A DNA stretch of 64,000 nucleotides, from assembly GCF_032062135.1 (NCBI RefSeq), contig NC_092859.1, positions 27,860,161 through 27,924,160 on the forward strand, written 5' to 3'. How positions within the stretch are numbered: position 1 is the stretch's first letter; each line of letters opens with the position of its first letter. Shown one piece after another: positions 12,205 through 23,989 of this stretch. The notes below the pieces were generated by a model. The model made no database searches, was not told the DNA's origin, and saw only the letters and a list, made by a program, of their open reading frames with translations. The stretch is from Pyxicephalus adspersus. Lineage: Eukaryota > Chordata > Amphibia > Anura > Pyxicephalidae. Both the position numbers and the translations under genes were made by a program.

Positions 12205-12560
12205 TTAGATCAATACGCTTGAACGGCTTCGCCTGGCATAGCAGGCACTTGGGACTTGAGGATGCCACGGTGCAGAAGCTTGGCATATCACAGACGACGT
12301 GCCGCTCTGTCTAGGATTATATCAAAAGCCCAGGATGGCTCAACAGTAAACAGTGTTTGCATTTCATTGTTGGAAACTGTGGGGGGGCCCTGCGGCTCAG
12401 GGACACATCAGTGCTTGCTCCAGGAGCTCCCATTTCCACCTGCTGCTTGACGTGACACTAATCAATAGCAAAATGCAGCTGTAAGTCACAGCGGGAAATT
12501 ATGGACTGCTACTTAAGATATGCAGCTTACAACGAAATGAGAAAGCACACAACGTTCTTA
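12205..12560. promoter_or_regulatory. Candidate conserved non-coding element
   Basis: A relatively GC-balanced, high-complexity block with CpGs (CAGACGACGTGCCGC) and typical factor-binding words, including TAATCAATAG and an E-box CAGCTG. It resembles none of the window's repeats. Alignment to another frog would be decisive. Confidence 0.27.
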
Positions 12561-15179
12561 CTTCCTAGGGTGAATAAGCATGACTGTGGCTTTTGGACAG
12601 GATGGAGACACTGGTACATGAATGGCTGAATTATACAGGTGGTTGTTAAATAAAATCAGCACCTTGGGGTGTCCACTTGTATTGTCACATTCCCTACAAA
12701 GCACCATACCTAGAAGGCTCTATTATATAAACAGCTGGACAAGAGCTTTGGACCAATCCTCCATGTACTAGTGTTTGTTTAGCATAGTCATGGGCAAGCC
12801 AGGAAAGAGAGAAGGCAGAGTGTGGGCCATAGATCTCCACCAACATATTGAGTTTACCCATGCATAACCAAATTTTATTATCTTCTATGCTCTAGGCTAC
12901 AGTGCACCAGAACCCAGATTATGTAAGAATGGATCATTAACATAATGTCTATTGGAACACATTCAACTTTTGTGGGGTTTGTGTTCTCAAAATAGTCTAA
13001 GATCATTTAGAATTCACAGCAGGTGGATCTGGTCAGCAGCTGACCTCCATCTAACTTGCATTTGACCTTTTTCAAGTAGGTTTTGAATTCCTATAGTTAT
13101 AGCCAATTTGAAGCAAATGTCTGTAGATATAGGCCCTAAAGCATTTGTTTTTTAATTGTTCAAGCCTTTATGTAAATGATTTCTCATGCACACTCATTTG
13201 GCCAGACAACTCCAGCGTGTCATATTTGAAAAAATTGGTACCAATCTAAAAAAATGTAAAAAGGTTGGGTTATGTTACAAATAATATCTTAAATGTGAGT
13301 ATTGAAAAAGAGTCTACAGTTTAAAGCTACAATTAGGGCTAAATACATAAAAAGGAGCTGTCCTAACTGTAAATTGTATATTTGTTCAACAGGAAAATCC
13401 AGAGATTTACACAGCTATGATCACTGGGGAAGAGGAGACCAAGAAAATGCTTTCACCTGTCTGCAGCAAACTGCTAACATTATATCAGCGAAGGAAATGT
13501 CAACGGATCTCAGCATTATAATAAAAAACTGGACGGCCTTTCAGTAGAAAATTTATATTGTTGCTATTTATTTTGACATGCTCGGTATTTGTAAAGCTAG
13601 CAGTAGTTAGCTGCATTTAAATTGACTTGTAATGTTGCTGACATTTCTAATGTGTCAGGAAAACACCCCAGCTTTAATATCTGCACAGACAATTCTATCC
13701 AATACCCATGGAATATGACAAGGCAGATGGTAAACGTCCAAAAACAGGAAAAGTTGCGAAACCACCCTGTTCTTATTACCTAAACACATAGCTTGGACTC
13801 AGGAATTCTGCATAGGTGTTAATATTTTAATTTGTATAGCTGAAGGTGTAAATTGTTGTTAATTACCCGATGTAGAGAAGTAGAACAGGATTATATGTGG
13901 ATGACTTGGTGTCAAAGGCCCCCACCGCTTTAGGGATGTCTGTTCCTGTTTGCTGTAGATGGTCTCCTCCATGCTTCTTGTGAATTAGTTGTCCTCTCTG
14001 TCCAAAATGTGCACCTCACTCTCTGTGAAAGGTGTTGTCCCTTTTGCTTAAGATGTAGAAAACTGCTGTCTGTAGAATCTGACATCCTATGTTGGGCTAA
14101 TAATTTGCTTTGAGTTGTTTAGGTGTTTGTGTCTCACACTATAGTCCTGCACATACCAAGTTACTTGTGTGGATGTTTGGCTGAATAGCATTCCAGATGT
14201 ACAAACTCTTGTCTAACATTATTGCTTGGCTTGAATGAAATAGGGATAGAATTTTGTAGGATGTTTTCTGAGTTTTACTGACACTCCAGATACATATTGG
14301 ATGGCTATGTTACTGTTCATCTGCTTTTCCCTCTATTTGATGGTCCCAGGTTTTGCTTCACCTAGTGGAAATTTTATCTAAAAGCCTGATTTAGATAAAA
14401 TCTAAAAACCTTTTTGTTGTTATAAGTTGTTATAACTATGTTGCAGAGTTCTAATAACCTCCCAGTCTGTATTTTGAGAGAAGTAAAAAGATGAGTATGT
14501 TTCTTAAAAGGTCCTAATGTCCATGTTTAAACACTTTTTGATATGTATGCTGCAGTTCAAAAAAGGGTAATTTCTTCTTTTTTGCCTCTTACTAAAAATT
14601 ATTTTATGTTGGTTCAGTGAATATATGTGTTACCTAAAGGTTGTGTTTCCAATGTTTTACTTTTGACCCATGTTGACCCATTTGACCTTTAATTATTTCC
14701 TTATCAGAGTCAAGGTTTTCCTCTCCTTTTACATGTACAAGTTAGCTACTGTGGAATACTTTGGAATAGTAATGTCTCTCTCTGTAAAAGTTATCCTTGT
14801 ACTTGAAATAAGCGATATTGAGACAGATGTCCAACAAAGGTCCCCAGGATATAGGAGTGTTTCATGACACTTACTGGAATCAAAGACATGGCCTGGATAA
14901 GCTGTGAATGCTTTATTTCCAATAACTACAAGTCTGTCCTGAAAATATTCTATACCTTTCATTGATATAATGCATATAACCATGTGATTCCCCTCTATAC
15001 AGAGGTTGACAACTCTTTACCAACCCAGCAAATCTTCAGAATTTCACATTTCCCACTTTGGACTTTTGAAGAACATCACCACCATTTGACACTCACCCTT
15101 AGCTCCCTCCTTTGTCTTATTAAAAGAGGTAAACAATCCTCATCTTTCGCTTTTCTAAGGCGGTAGGGAGAGTGTCCTC

Positions 15180-15480
15180 AAACAGCAGCGTCAATCAAAA
15201 CAAACAAGAATGCAAAATGATGTGGGAATTAATTTACATTTAATTGAAGGCGCTTAATGAACACTGATACAGAAGACATGATCATTTCCCTCAGCTTTGT
15301 AGTTAACATTTTCACTTGTCTAGATTAATCAAAACGAAATATAATTCACTTACATGAAGATAATTATTCTGTAAGGCAGATTAGACATGTCTGCCATCTC
15401 CCTGCCCACGCAGATGAAAGACTATATTAATGGCAGGCATTAAAAGACACCTTTGCCACCCTTGTGGGTGGGCTTATCAG
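15180..15480. promoter_or_regulatory. Candidate conserved non-coding element (homeodomain-site rich)
   Basis: The block contains GGGAATTAATTTACATTTAA, TTAATGAACACTG, CTAGATTAATC and GATAATTATTC, a dense set of TAAT cores in otherwise non-repetitive sequence, plus TTCACTTGTCTAG. Such clusters are common in developmental enhancers of vertebrates. This is inference from composition only. Confidence 0.3.
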
Positions 15481-15720
15481 ATCTCCACCTACGAGGTGTA
15501 TTTATGGGTAAAAGCATTCTCTCTCCCTCAATTCTATTGGAAGTTACCATAATTTCTACTAATTTCAAGGACAAATGTCAACTGTCTTTGTTTTAGATGG
15601 GATATCTATGTTGCCTAGATATTTAGCCAGGGACTATTTAATTACTGACTGACTCTGATTTGAAATTTTCTTTAAAAAATGTATGTTTTATATTGTGATT
15701 AACCAACTGTCCATCACATT

Positions 15721-17115
15721 CAGGTAGTAGTGTTTTTGAAGAACTTCAGGACCACAGGTACACACACACCATTTCACCTGAGAATCAAATTCAAGCTCCT
15801 GTGCTTTACCTTCAAGTCCCTACACAGTTCTTGTCCCACTTACACTTCTAACCTGGTAAAAAAGTACTCCTCCAGCAGCTCTCTCTGCTCCTTCAATGAC
15901 CTCCTAATGTCTTCCTCACTCATAACCTCATCACACACACCGATACAAAACTTTTCTAGAGCTGCCCCAACTCTCTGGAATGGTCTTCCTCGTCTCATTC
16001 GGCTTGCTCCTACTTTCTGCTCATTTAAAAGAGCACTCAAAACCCATTTTTTCAAACTTGCTTACCCATCTTCTTCTGTCTTTTGAAACCATCACTACTT
16101 CTCACCACTACATATCCCCCTTCTATTGTGTGTAAATTCCCCCACCTACTAGATTGTAAGCTCTTCAGGGCAGGGTCCTCTTCTCCTGTATCACTGTCTG
16201 TATTAGTCTGTCACTTGCAACCCCTATTTAATGTACAGCACTGAGTATTATGTTGGCGCTATATAAATCCTGTTTATTATTAATAATAATAACACCTGCC
16301 AGATACCCGCAGGTAGTATTCTCCCTAAAGAAGAACCAGAGGAACACATACCCACCAACCAGAAAGTCAGAGGTAGCATTGTCTTGGGAGAAGAACCTCA
16401 GAACCACAGGTACACAAACCCGCCTGTCAGATACCCACAGATAGTCCTGGCTTATAAGAACCAAAGGAATACATACTCACTTACCAGACACTCAGAGGTA
16501 GTACTGTCTTGGGAGAAGAACCTCAGGACTACAGGTACACAAACCCGCCTACCAGATACCCACAGGTAGTACTCTCTTTAAAGAAGAACCACAGGAACAC
16601 ATACCCACCCACCAAATACTCACAGGTAGCACTGTCTTGGGAGAAGAACCTCAGGACCACAGGTACACAAACCCGCCTGCCAGATACCCACAGATAGTCG
16701 TGGCTTTAAAGAAGAACCAAAGGAATACATACTCACTTACCAGACACTCAGAGGTAGTACTGTCTTGGGAGAAGAACCTCAGGACTACAGGTACACAAAC
16801 GCCCCTACAAGATACCCGCAGGTAGTACTCTCTTTAAAGACGAGCCACCGGAAGAGATAAACACCCACCAGATACTCGGAGGTAGGGCTGTCTTTACAGA
16901 AGAACCTCAGGACCACAGGAACATATACCCTCCTGACATAAACCAGCAGGTAGTACTGTCTCAGGCCCACAGGAACACATACCCACTAGCCAAACACCCA
17001 CTGGAAGTACCATCTTTAAAGAGGAACCTCAGGACCACATCTCCCCCCCCCCCAATAAGGTAGTACTGTCCTTAAACAATAACCTCAGGCCCACAGGAAC
17101 ACATACCCGCACACT
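15721..17115. repeat. Dimeric minisatellite with higher-order structure, split by a LINE
   Basis: The basic monomer is about 62-64 bp and includes GAAGAACCTCAGGACCACAG, an ACACATACCCACC-type segment and a GGTAGTACTGTCTT segment. From about 16290 to 16840 two monomer types alternate (one with CTTGGGAGAAGAACCTCAGG, the other with AAAGAAGAACCACAGGAACA), giving a dimer period of about 125-128 bp. Later copies (to about 17115) are more divergent and lose the alternation. A monomer start at 15721-15770 is separated from the rest by the LINE insertion at about 15771-16290. The repeated 61-62 codon plus-strand frames are a by-product of the repeat. Confidence 0.9.
15771..16290 (+). mobile_element. 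5'-truncated non-LTR retrotransposon (LINE), 3' end with ORF remnant
   Basis: The first part is the C-terminal tail of a non-LTR reverse transcriptase ORF. In frame, about 15776-16086 encodes a region with FSRAAPTLWNGLP followed by a FKRALKTHFF-type end, typical of the final residues of CR1/L2-like LINE ORF2 proteins. A 3' UTR follows with GATTGTAAGCTCTTCAGGGC and GTTGGCGCTATATAAATCCT, then a TTATTATTAATAATAATAA tail. The insertion lies inside the minisatellite, and CACC is present at both junctions, which may be a short target duplication. Three other copies of this tail occur in the window (39619-39775, 55440-55530, 59440-59803). The exact clade is uncertain. Confidence 0.82.
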
Positions 17116-19750
17116 CTTAGAAATGTATCAAGACCTTTCAATAAATATACATTCATTATAGTAAAAGTCCTTTATTGGAATAAAAATAAATAAATTATCT
17201 GTCCCAAGAATTGAAGCCACCTCAATAACGTCATTCGGCAATGTAATCCAGCATCAATCATGAGGAGCAACGACCTGCTGATGTTTACTCATTACAGATC
17301 CATCAATTAATGAATTTGATGCAGTTCCACTGGATTGACTGCATGACGAAAATAAACCTTTCTGCAGAAATTCCAAACACTATGGAAATGCATTTTATCC
17401 CATGGAATCAACTCTGCAGAAATGTGCTGTTTAACCTATAGTTTTAGTTATTTAGTTTTTTTTTTGTGTGTTTTATCAAAGTATAACTGCTTCAAGTTAC
17501 AATTTATGTTAACCAAGGTGATAATTTCCTAAAATAATGCATATTCCCTACATAATAACTCAGAAGTTATACAACTGAACATTCACATAAAAAACAATTG
17601 TGAAGAGCACTTACAATCATAACAGACCTAGACAATAATTGAGTATTTCGCGGCTGATCTTATTTGACAATGTCAAGGGGGAGACGATCGTCTCTTTCCC
17701 TCTGAGCCATTTATAATCACACCATCTCACGCCAAACAAGGGGACAGACAAGAGTCACAGCTGATCAATCTCATCGGCTCATCCTGCCAGACAAGTAATG
17801 AACCAGGTCTGGGACACGAGACACTGGGGTGTCAAAACGCACAAATGTGCAGCACTTGATAAGCGAATGACCTGTCCCTCAGGTGGACTGGGAGGATGAG
17901 AGCGGTAATGATACAACACAGGGAATATATAGGATGATGCTGGTAGGACTGCTGCTTCATTTATCTGCAAATGCCAGCACACTATGGCTATATAACAGGA
18001 CGGCCATGACGGAAGCACTGAAACGCTTGTGCTGGGAAAAAGTGACCCATTAACAAAATTGCTTCCATTACCACAAAAGACATGAAGTGAAAAATATCTT
18101 TTCTGAGCTTTAAAGGGGAAGAATTAGTATCATTCTCACCTGAAAAATAATACTCTCTCCTGCTTTGCTGACTTTTTTTTTCTCCAAATGTAGAGGACAT
18201 AAACAGTTGGGAAGGTTATTATGCTTCCCATATTTATGCAACATATTTTGCACAGAATTACTCACAAAATTTCTAGTGATCAAGGGAACTTTGAATAAAA
18301 TCAGCACCATCATTTCCGACAGGCACCTCTTAAAGAACTAGACATCCTTAAATTGATATTTATTTTTTTTGTAGATACTGGACGGTTTAGGAGACATTGA
18401 TTACAAAGGTTGAAAGTATAAGTCACCTAAAAACATTTATTGACAGTTTTCTGTAATAGAAGGGGTAATATGCTCACCTCTTTGGTAGCCTTTTGTCTGT
18501 GCTGAATGGCAGAGCTGTGTAAGTCTCAGAGCTAGACAATACAAGGATACTTTGGAAAATGATACAGCTCCATTTTATGTATTTCATCTGTGCTTGTAGC
18601 TGTTTGCCCGAAGTTAACCTCTTAAGCCGCCATAGTAGGAAACTATAGACCAACAATAGTGATTTTGTCTGTGAGAGATAGGAAAATATGTTCACAACTG
18701 GACTCTTTGGGAGTTCAAACTGCCAACCCACCAAAATGCAAGGAAAAAAGCAAAAGGGAAAGGATCTGTTCTTGTAATTACCAGAATGAAAACCTGAATC
18801 AAGCAGGACATGGAATTTTATTTATTAGGAAGATAAATAAAAGAATAAACCCATTGACTGGTTCTAGTTATGAAGATGGTACTGTCAGTAAACAAAAATA
18901 GTTACCAGTGTGCCAATTTTCTAAATGTCCCTGAAGATACATTCCTATTGTTTCAAATTTCTAAACACCAGCTTTAGTTCCCAATGAAATAGGCTGCATT
19001 GAACCATGTGGAGGCTTAGATTTATCCTGAAGCACAACTACAAAATTGCTAAATCATGGAGTGGTGGCACACCATATGGTCATTCTGTAACCATGCACTA
19101 TTGCCGTTTAGCTCAAATTCCTGTTGCCTACAGGTACCTTGCAGCATTGGATGAGAATACTAATTCTATTACAGCTCTATATATAACCATATGAAAGGTG
19201 AGCAGAAGAAAAGATCATTTAGCATTACTATCATTTATAATGTTTCTCTAAGCATTTAATTAGTAATAATGACTATAAAACTTCACAAATAAATACAGTG
19301 GGAAGAGTATCTTCTTCCTGGGAACAATATCTTAATTAATGGCCTCATTAATAATTGTTACACCCCATAGTTTCTTCAATGGACAAATTAGTCAGATGAT
19401 GTCCTGCGTTTGTTGCAAATTACTCATAAAACTGGATCCCACGCTGGTAATAACAGAGAACCTTGAAAATTCTTATAAATGTAATCCATATGCAGAAGAT
19501 TCAATGTTTAAAAGCTTCAATAAGAAGAAGTTGAGGTCTTGCTGAGCTGGCTCTTTGTTCCTTCCTAGATGTAAAAATAATCCAAACCTGATCACTAAAA
19601 TCCTATAGGGACTTTGCCATGTCAATTGAATCTGAAAGTAATTTCCAATCTTCAGTCTGCAGCTTTCGTTAAAATAATCTCTGCCGATCCTGCTATGAAG
19701 GTTCTTGTTCAGTCACCAAGAGTGCCAATTGGCTACCAATTATCATCTGG
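17116..19750. other. Unique non-coding DNA
   Basis: AT-rich sequence without recognised genes or repeat families, apart from a candidate regulatory block at 17630-17900. Several 60-86 codon frames on both strands have no recognisable domain. Confidence 0.5.
17630..17900. promoter_or_regulatory. Candidate conserved non-coding element
   Basis: Unique block with CpGs (TTTCGCGGCTGATC, GGAGACGATCGTCTC) and a possible CdxA/HOX-like TTTATAATCA. GAGACGATCGTCTC is a perfect 14-bp palindrome. No relation to the window's repeats is seen. Inference only. Confidence 0.25.
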
Positions 19751-19751
19751 C

Positions 19752-20280
19752 AGGGCTAGGCAAACTCCGACCTTTAGGCCAGATACGGCCTAGCCAGTAG
19801 TCTGTTCCGGCCTAACGCTCCCCTGGTCAATACGGCCTAATCCGAGCCGGCGGGGGTCAGCAACCCACGGCTCTTGAGCCCCCTTGTTATGCCTCCCTTA
19901 CCTATTTACCGCAGCCGGCCTTAACACTTCCGCCGCCGGGGTAAGGGGACACTCTTACAATGCATATGGAGGAGAGGGATTACCCAAATAAACCTAAAAC
20001 AAACATAGCAGTGTCCCCCCAGCCTTCTTCACCACCCGGCAGAAAAGTGCTGTTTAACCCTAACCACCAACAAACGCACAAGTTCGGTCACAAAACAGGG
20101 GCCGCAAACCCACCTACAGCTTCTTCCCACCCAGCTTAAAAAAGTTCTAGGGAAACTACTGCACAGGATTCTGTTTCTTCTATTGCTGGTGGAAAAGAAT
20201 AGAACCATTAACATATACATCAGAGGCAGAAAGACAGAAACATTTCCTAAAGAATTTACTGTAGATGGCAAAAACACTAT
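19752..20280 (+). mobile_element. hAT-like element, left end only
   Basis: The segment opens with CAGGGCTAGGCAAACTCCGA and continues ACCTTTAGGCCAGATACGG. This resembles the CAGGGGT(A/C)GGCAA-type termini of vertebrate hAT transposons. The first 200 bp are CpG-richer than the surroundings. I find no matching right terminus downstream, so the element is truncated and its right boundary is arbitrary. No transposase frame is visible. Confidence 0.45.
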
Positions 20281-20497
20281 TTTTCAGTTATGTTTTGGTA
20301 TCTACTTCAGTATATTTTACTTTTTGTGAACATTTCCCGCTTGAAAGTATTTTAAACTATTACACTACAATTCTGTCCACATTCCCCTGTGGAGGCTTTG
20401 GTATCTAGACTTCATAGTACAATATATATTTGAACAACTGACCATCCCAAAATGGATGGAATGTCCCCTTCTGAAATGCTGTATCATTATATTTACT

Positions 20498-20578
20498 AGT
20501 CTCATTTAGCCTCATCCTGAACAAGTGGTGTTACACCACGAAACGGGTCGATGATACACTGGCACTTCTTGTGAGACT
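20498..20578 (+). ncRNA. Hammerhead-like structured RNA motif, copy B (core mutated)
   Basis: An outer stem pairs AGTCTCA (20498-20504) with TGAGACT (20572-20578). An inner stem I pairs TCATC (20512-20516) with GATGA (20550-20554). Core CTGA (20517-20520) is followed by ACAA, then stem II GTGGTG (20525-20530) with CACCAC (20534-20539), then GAAAC (20540-20544). A degenerate ACGGGT follows, then C. The order stem I, CUGA..., stem II, GAAA, NUH-like site is that of a hammerhead ribozyme. The core is ACAA where the best copy has TGAA, so activity would not be expected. All three stems differ in sequence from those at 57429-57509 yet remain complementary. Confidence 0.6.
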
Positions 20579-20579
20579 T

Positions 20580-22508
20580 GCTATAATGTTTCAACTATGT
20601 ATTTATGTTGATAATTTTATGAAAAAATGGATGTATGTCTGTATATTTTAATATAGGGACACAGTGGTTCCCATTTTGGGACACTGCAAAAATTAATGTC
20701 TCCTACTTACATGCTGTTAAAGTCTTGTTTCTTTGCACATATCGATTTGACCTTCTGAAAAGGACAGTGGTGTTTAATGTCAAATGACTAGCACAGGCTG
20801 CTACTGCCAAATAACAATGTCAACTGAACAGTTAAGGAAGAACTCTAGATCTATGTGCACAAAGTACAGGAGAAAGACTGCTCAGCACTTTTCAGTAAGG
20901 CATGAAGTATGATAACTTCACTAGGGGTGGAAAGGGGTTCAGAGGGTTGTCAAGCAAGCAGATAAAGTTCAGTTGAGCTTTAAAACACTGCTTCTCACAC
21001 TGCATGCCCAAACAAAAGTCCTTTTGTTTATATTGAAGAAGATTTTAAATCTGAGACCAAAATATAAGGCAAAAAAGAATATGTTCTACTAGCAAAAAAT
21101 GTGAAGTAATAATAAGTATTCCTTTAACAGTAGAATTTCTAAAAGAAAGAGATGTCTAGTCTCCCCAAGTTCAGTTTTCGTGAGGGCAGTGTATTTTTAT
21201 ATACAAGGGCAAGTCTGCTTGAACAGCAGGGTTGTAGGGATCAAGGGGGTCTTAGATCTTGGAAAACACATACGGCAGATGTAATTACCTTTACAGCAAT
21301 GTATCACAGAAGGAAGGTGAGCTTCTTTCACACCAGGAATATGATCTACAGCAGTCAGGAATGCTGGCCCCCCCACTGAGGCAGTAACAAAACACAGGTT
21401 CACCACCAGGGCTCGGGGAAGACGAGGTAAGAGTGAACGCTATTGTCTTCAATCTTCAGGAGCGCATCCGCCTGGCAAAGTCTCATTACAGGTAGAGAGT
21501 GACATTAAACAGCAGGCTTCTCTTGAAAGCAGAAACGTTGCCTCACTTCTGTCTTTCAATTACGGCATTTTAAGTCTTGTAGAATGGCTTTTTCAGCAGG
21601 TGACTTTGGTGGAAACCGCCATAAATATGCAGCTCTGGGACTTGGGAGCGTTAATGGCTCCTGAAGTTAACGCAGGGCCCTATGCATCGGTAAAAGGAAC
21701 CTGCTGAGACTCATATTCCATCTTATGTAGAAACTTAAGATAGAAACATTGAAAAAAAAAAGAATAACTATCAAGGTAAATTATAGGTGATCTCGGTCAA
21801 TTTTATTTTAGTTTTTTGTTTTTAAAGTATTATCTAAAAGGCCTTTTTAGCTTTAACATAGGGGATAGTTAAAACCTTGTTTGTTTGTTTTTTAATTTGC
21901 CAAGTGTAAGGCAAAAATCTCTGTAAAGCAACTGGAAATACCCAGCATTCTTGCTCACCTAACAACTCAAAATAAGACAGTAATTCCCCCCTTTTTTCAC
22001 ACACGGGTACGTATGTGTTACATAGAGCATATTAAAAACTGATCACAGTTGGCACATGCAGAAAGATTTTATTATATAACATTTTCTGGCAGGATTAACA
22101 GTTTTTTAGCACTTAAAAAACAGATATAAAAACAATCAGTGCTATGCCTAACAGACCAAAGGTAGTAAATTCACTTTAACAGAAATCATGATTATATTCA
22201 ATTCTATGGTAAGTTGCTACTCAAATGTAGGGATGAAATGTCTTCACCAATGCTGTAAAAATTGCAGGAGGCATCAGAAAAGGTAGGTAAGCAGGCATCT
22301 GGGCAGAGGGATGTTTACATACCATAAGCTAGGGGCTAGTGGGGATTTTCAGGATTTTTATCAATAGATTCTCTGAGAAACAGAATATTCTATCATGTTA
22401 GTGGCAGACATGGCCTCTAGATAAGGGTCCTTCCTGGCTTAGGGCCACTTTTTACAAATGTGAGTCAGATATGTGCTAAAACACCTTCCATTGGCATGTA
22501 GATGCAAA
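20580..22508. other. Unique non-coding DNA
   Basis: No gene or repeat family is recognised. A candidate regulatory block is listed at 21460-21720. Confidence 0.5.
21460..21720. promoter_or_regulatory. Candidate conserved non-coding element
   Basis: High-complexity unique sequence. It includes TCTTTCAATTACGGCATTTT, GTGGAAACCGCCATAAATAT and GGGAGCGTTAATGGCTCC, with several retained CpGs and possible HOX/PBX-type words. No repeat similarity is seen in this window. Inference from texture; an alignment is needed. Confidence 0.3.
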
Positions 22509-22775
22509 TTATTACATTATACAGTATTTATATAGTGCCGACATATTACGCAGCTCTGTACAAAGGCCATAGTCATGCCACTAGCTGTCCCTCAAAGGGG
22601 CTCACAATTTAATCTAACTGCATGTTTTTGGGAGAAAACCAGAGTACCTGGAGGAACCTATGCTAACACAGGGAGAACATGCAAACTCTTTGCAAATAGT
22701 GTCCTAGCTGGGATTTGAACCTAGGATCTAGTGCTGCAAAGGCCAGAGGACTTACCTCTGAGCCACCATGCTGAT
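22509..22775 (-). mobile_element. tRNA-derived SINE, copy 2 (best-preserved promoter boxes)
   Basis: On the minus strand the head reads GGTGGCTCAGAGGTAAGTCC (A-box-like) and later GGTTCAAATCCCAG, which fits the RNA polymerase III B box. The body includes GTTCTCCCTGTGTTAGCATA and GGTTTTCTCCCAAAAACATG, and the tail ATTGTGAGCCCCTTTGAGGG then CGGCACTATATAAATACTG. Compared with copy 4 it lacks an internal segment between ATTAA and the tail. The AT-rich 3' end (ATACTGTATAATGTAATAA) resembles the LINE tail seen elsewhere in the window. Confidence 0.88.
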
Positions 22776-23215
22776 ACATAATAAATAAGTGTTTTTACAC
22801 AGCCAACAGTTGCATAGGAGGTCATAATTATGACCTTGTACCGGGGTGTTTCGGTGACTTTGTGATTGCCACAGGTCTGGTGGTTTAACTCTATGGCACC
22901 TTCCAAGAGCAGTGATATCAATATTGGGTGTGCTGATTCCTAATGTAACCTTGCCTTCATGACCAATTCCTGACACATGCCTTGTTCCAGCTGCTGACCA
23001 CTGCTGTGACAATAGGTAGTTATGCTGAGGCCAGGCTTGGAACCACAGAGGGGCCTAGGCATGGACTATTCCAGAAACTTGAATGTTTAAAAGATTGGAA
23101 TGAAGGCTGCATCCCTTCATGGAGGGAAGGTAGTTGACATGGGACTTGGGATTATAATAAATTCAATAAATACATCATATTACATTGTTGGGAACCCTCA
23201 TCTTGATTGTTTGCA

Positions 23216-23511
23216 GGCAACTGACAGCATTGTTTAACGTAATCATGACCACTCCCCCATCGCAGGCTCAGACCTGCTTGCTAAACATCCTGTGGGGACA
23301 GTAGCACAACCTTTGTTGAGTCCACAGTCCCCCCAGGATGTTTAGCAAGCAGGTCTAAACCTGCGATGGGAGAGTGAGCGGGTTCTGGCATCATGACGTC
23401 ACTCTGAGGGAAGCTGTTTTCCCTTTGAGTGACACCCGGCTCCCCGCCGATGTGTGATCCAGATTCCTTGGATTTAGTGGTCCATGAGGTCAGAAAGGTT
23501 GGCGACCACTG
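23216..23511 (-). mobile_element. hAT-like element end with internal long hairpin
   Basis: On the minus strand the segment starts CAGTGGTCGCCAACCTTTCT, a terminus typical of vertebrate hAT elements (CAGTGGTCGGCAACC-like), ending at plus position 23511. Inside it lies an inverted repeat with arms of about 46 bp. Plus-strand CCCATCGCAGGCTCAGACCT...CATCCTG (about 23256-23300) pairs with CAGGATGTTTAGCAAGCAGG...CGATGGG (about 23325-23371). The opposite terminus was not found, so the left boundary is approximate. No transposase is present. Confidence 0.6.
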
Positions 23512-23989
23512 CATTAAAATATTTCCATACTCTAAACAAGCAGTAAAAGCAAGATGTTATTCACCGCTGTAGCTATAGGAATGATGGAATACCTAATTTT
23601 CAAAGTTCACAGAACAGAGGCACTAAAATCTTGGCTTTTTTCTAGGTAAAACAGAATGATAGCAGCCTGCAACCCTCTACTACAAACACAAAGCTGATGT
23701 TTCTAAGTTTTTGAATAATCACTGAAAATTGACATTAGAATCTTTGTTTTTATTAGTGGATTTTTTTAACTATAATTTCCTAGCATTACAAGCAGCTAGA
23801 ATAGCCAGTCAGGATTTATTTTAAAGCTCCTTTGTTGCCTGATAATAATAATATGTAAATAATTTATCTTTCATAGCTGTCCTGACAAGGATTTAATCAT
23901 TCATTCGAAATAGTCTGGCTTTAAATGCACAGCAGAGCAAGCATTTAGTCTGAGAAATCAAGGACTCCATATAACAAAGAGCTTCTAAA

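Larger units (their letters stand above)
11620..15720. other. Unique non-coding DNA with several candidate regulatory blocks
   Basis: No gene is recognised. The longest open frames (122 codons minus strand near 12.0 kb, 81 codons plus strand near 13.4 kb) have no recognisable domain and I see no convincing splice context. Candidate conserved blocks are listed at 12205-12560 and 15180-15480. Confidence 0.5.

Noticed and set aside
16384..16825. Series of 61-62 codon frames with similar peptides
   Set aside because: They arise from the minisatellite period; their length is set by the repeat unit and differs only by point changes.
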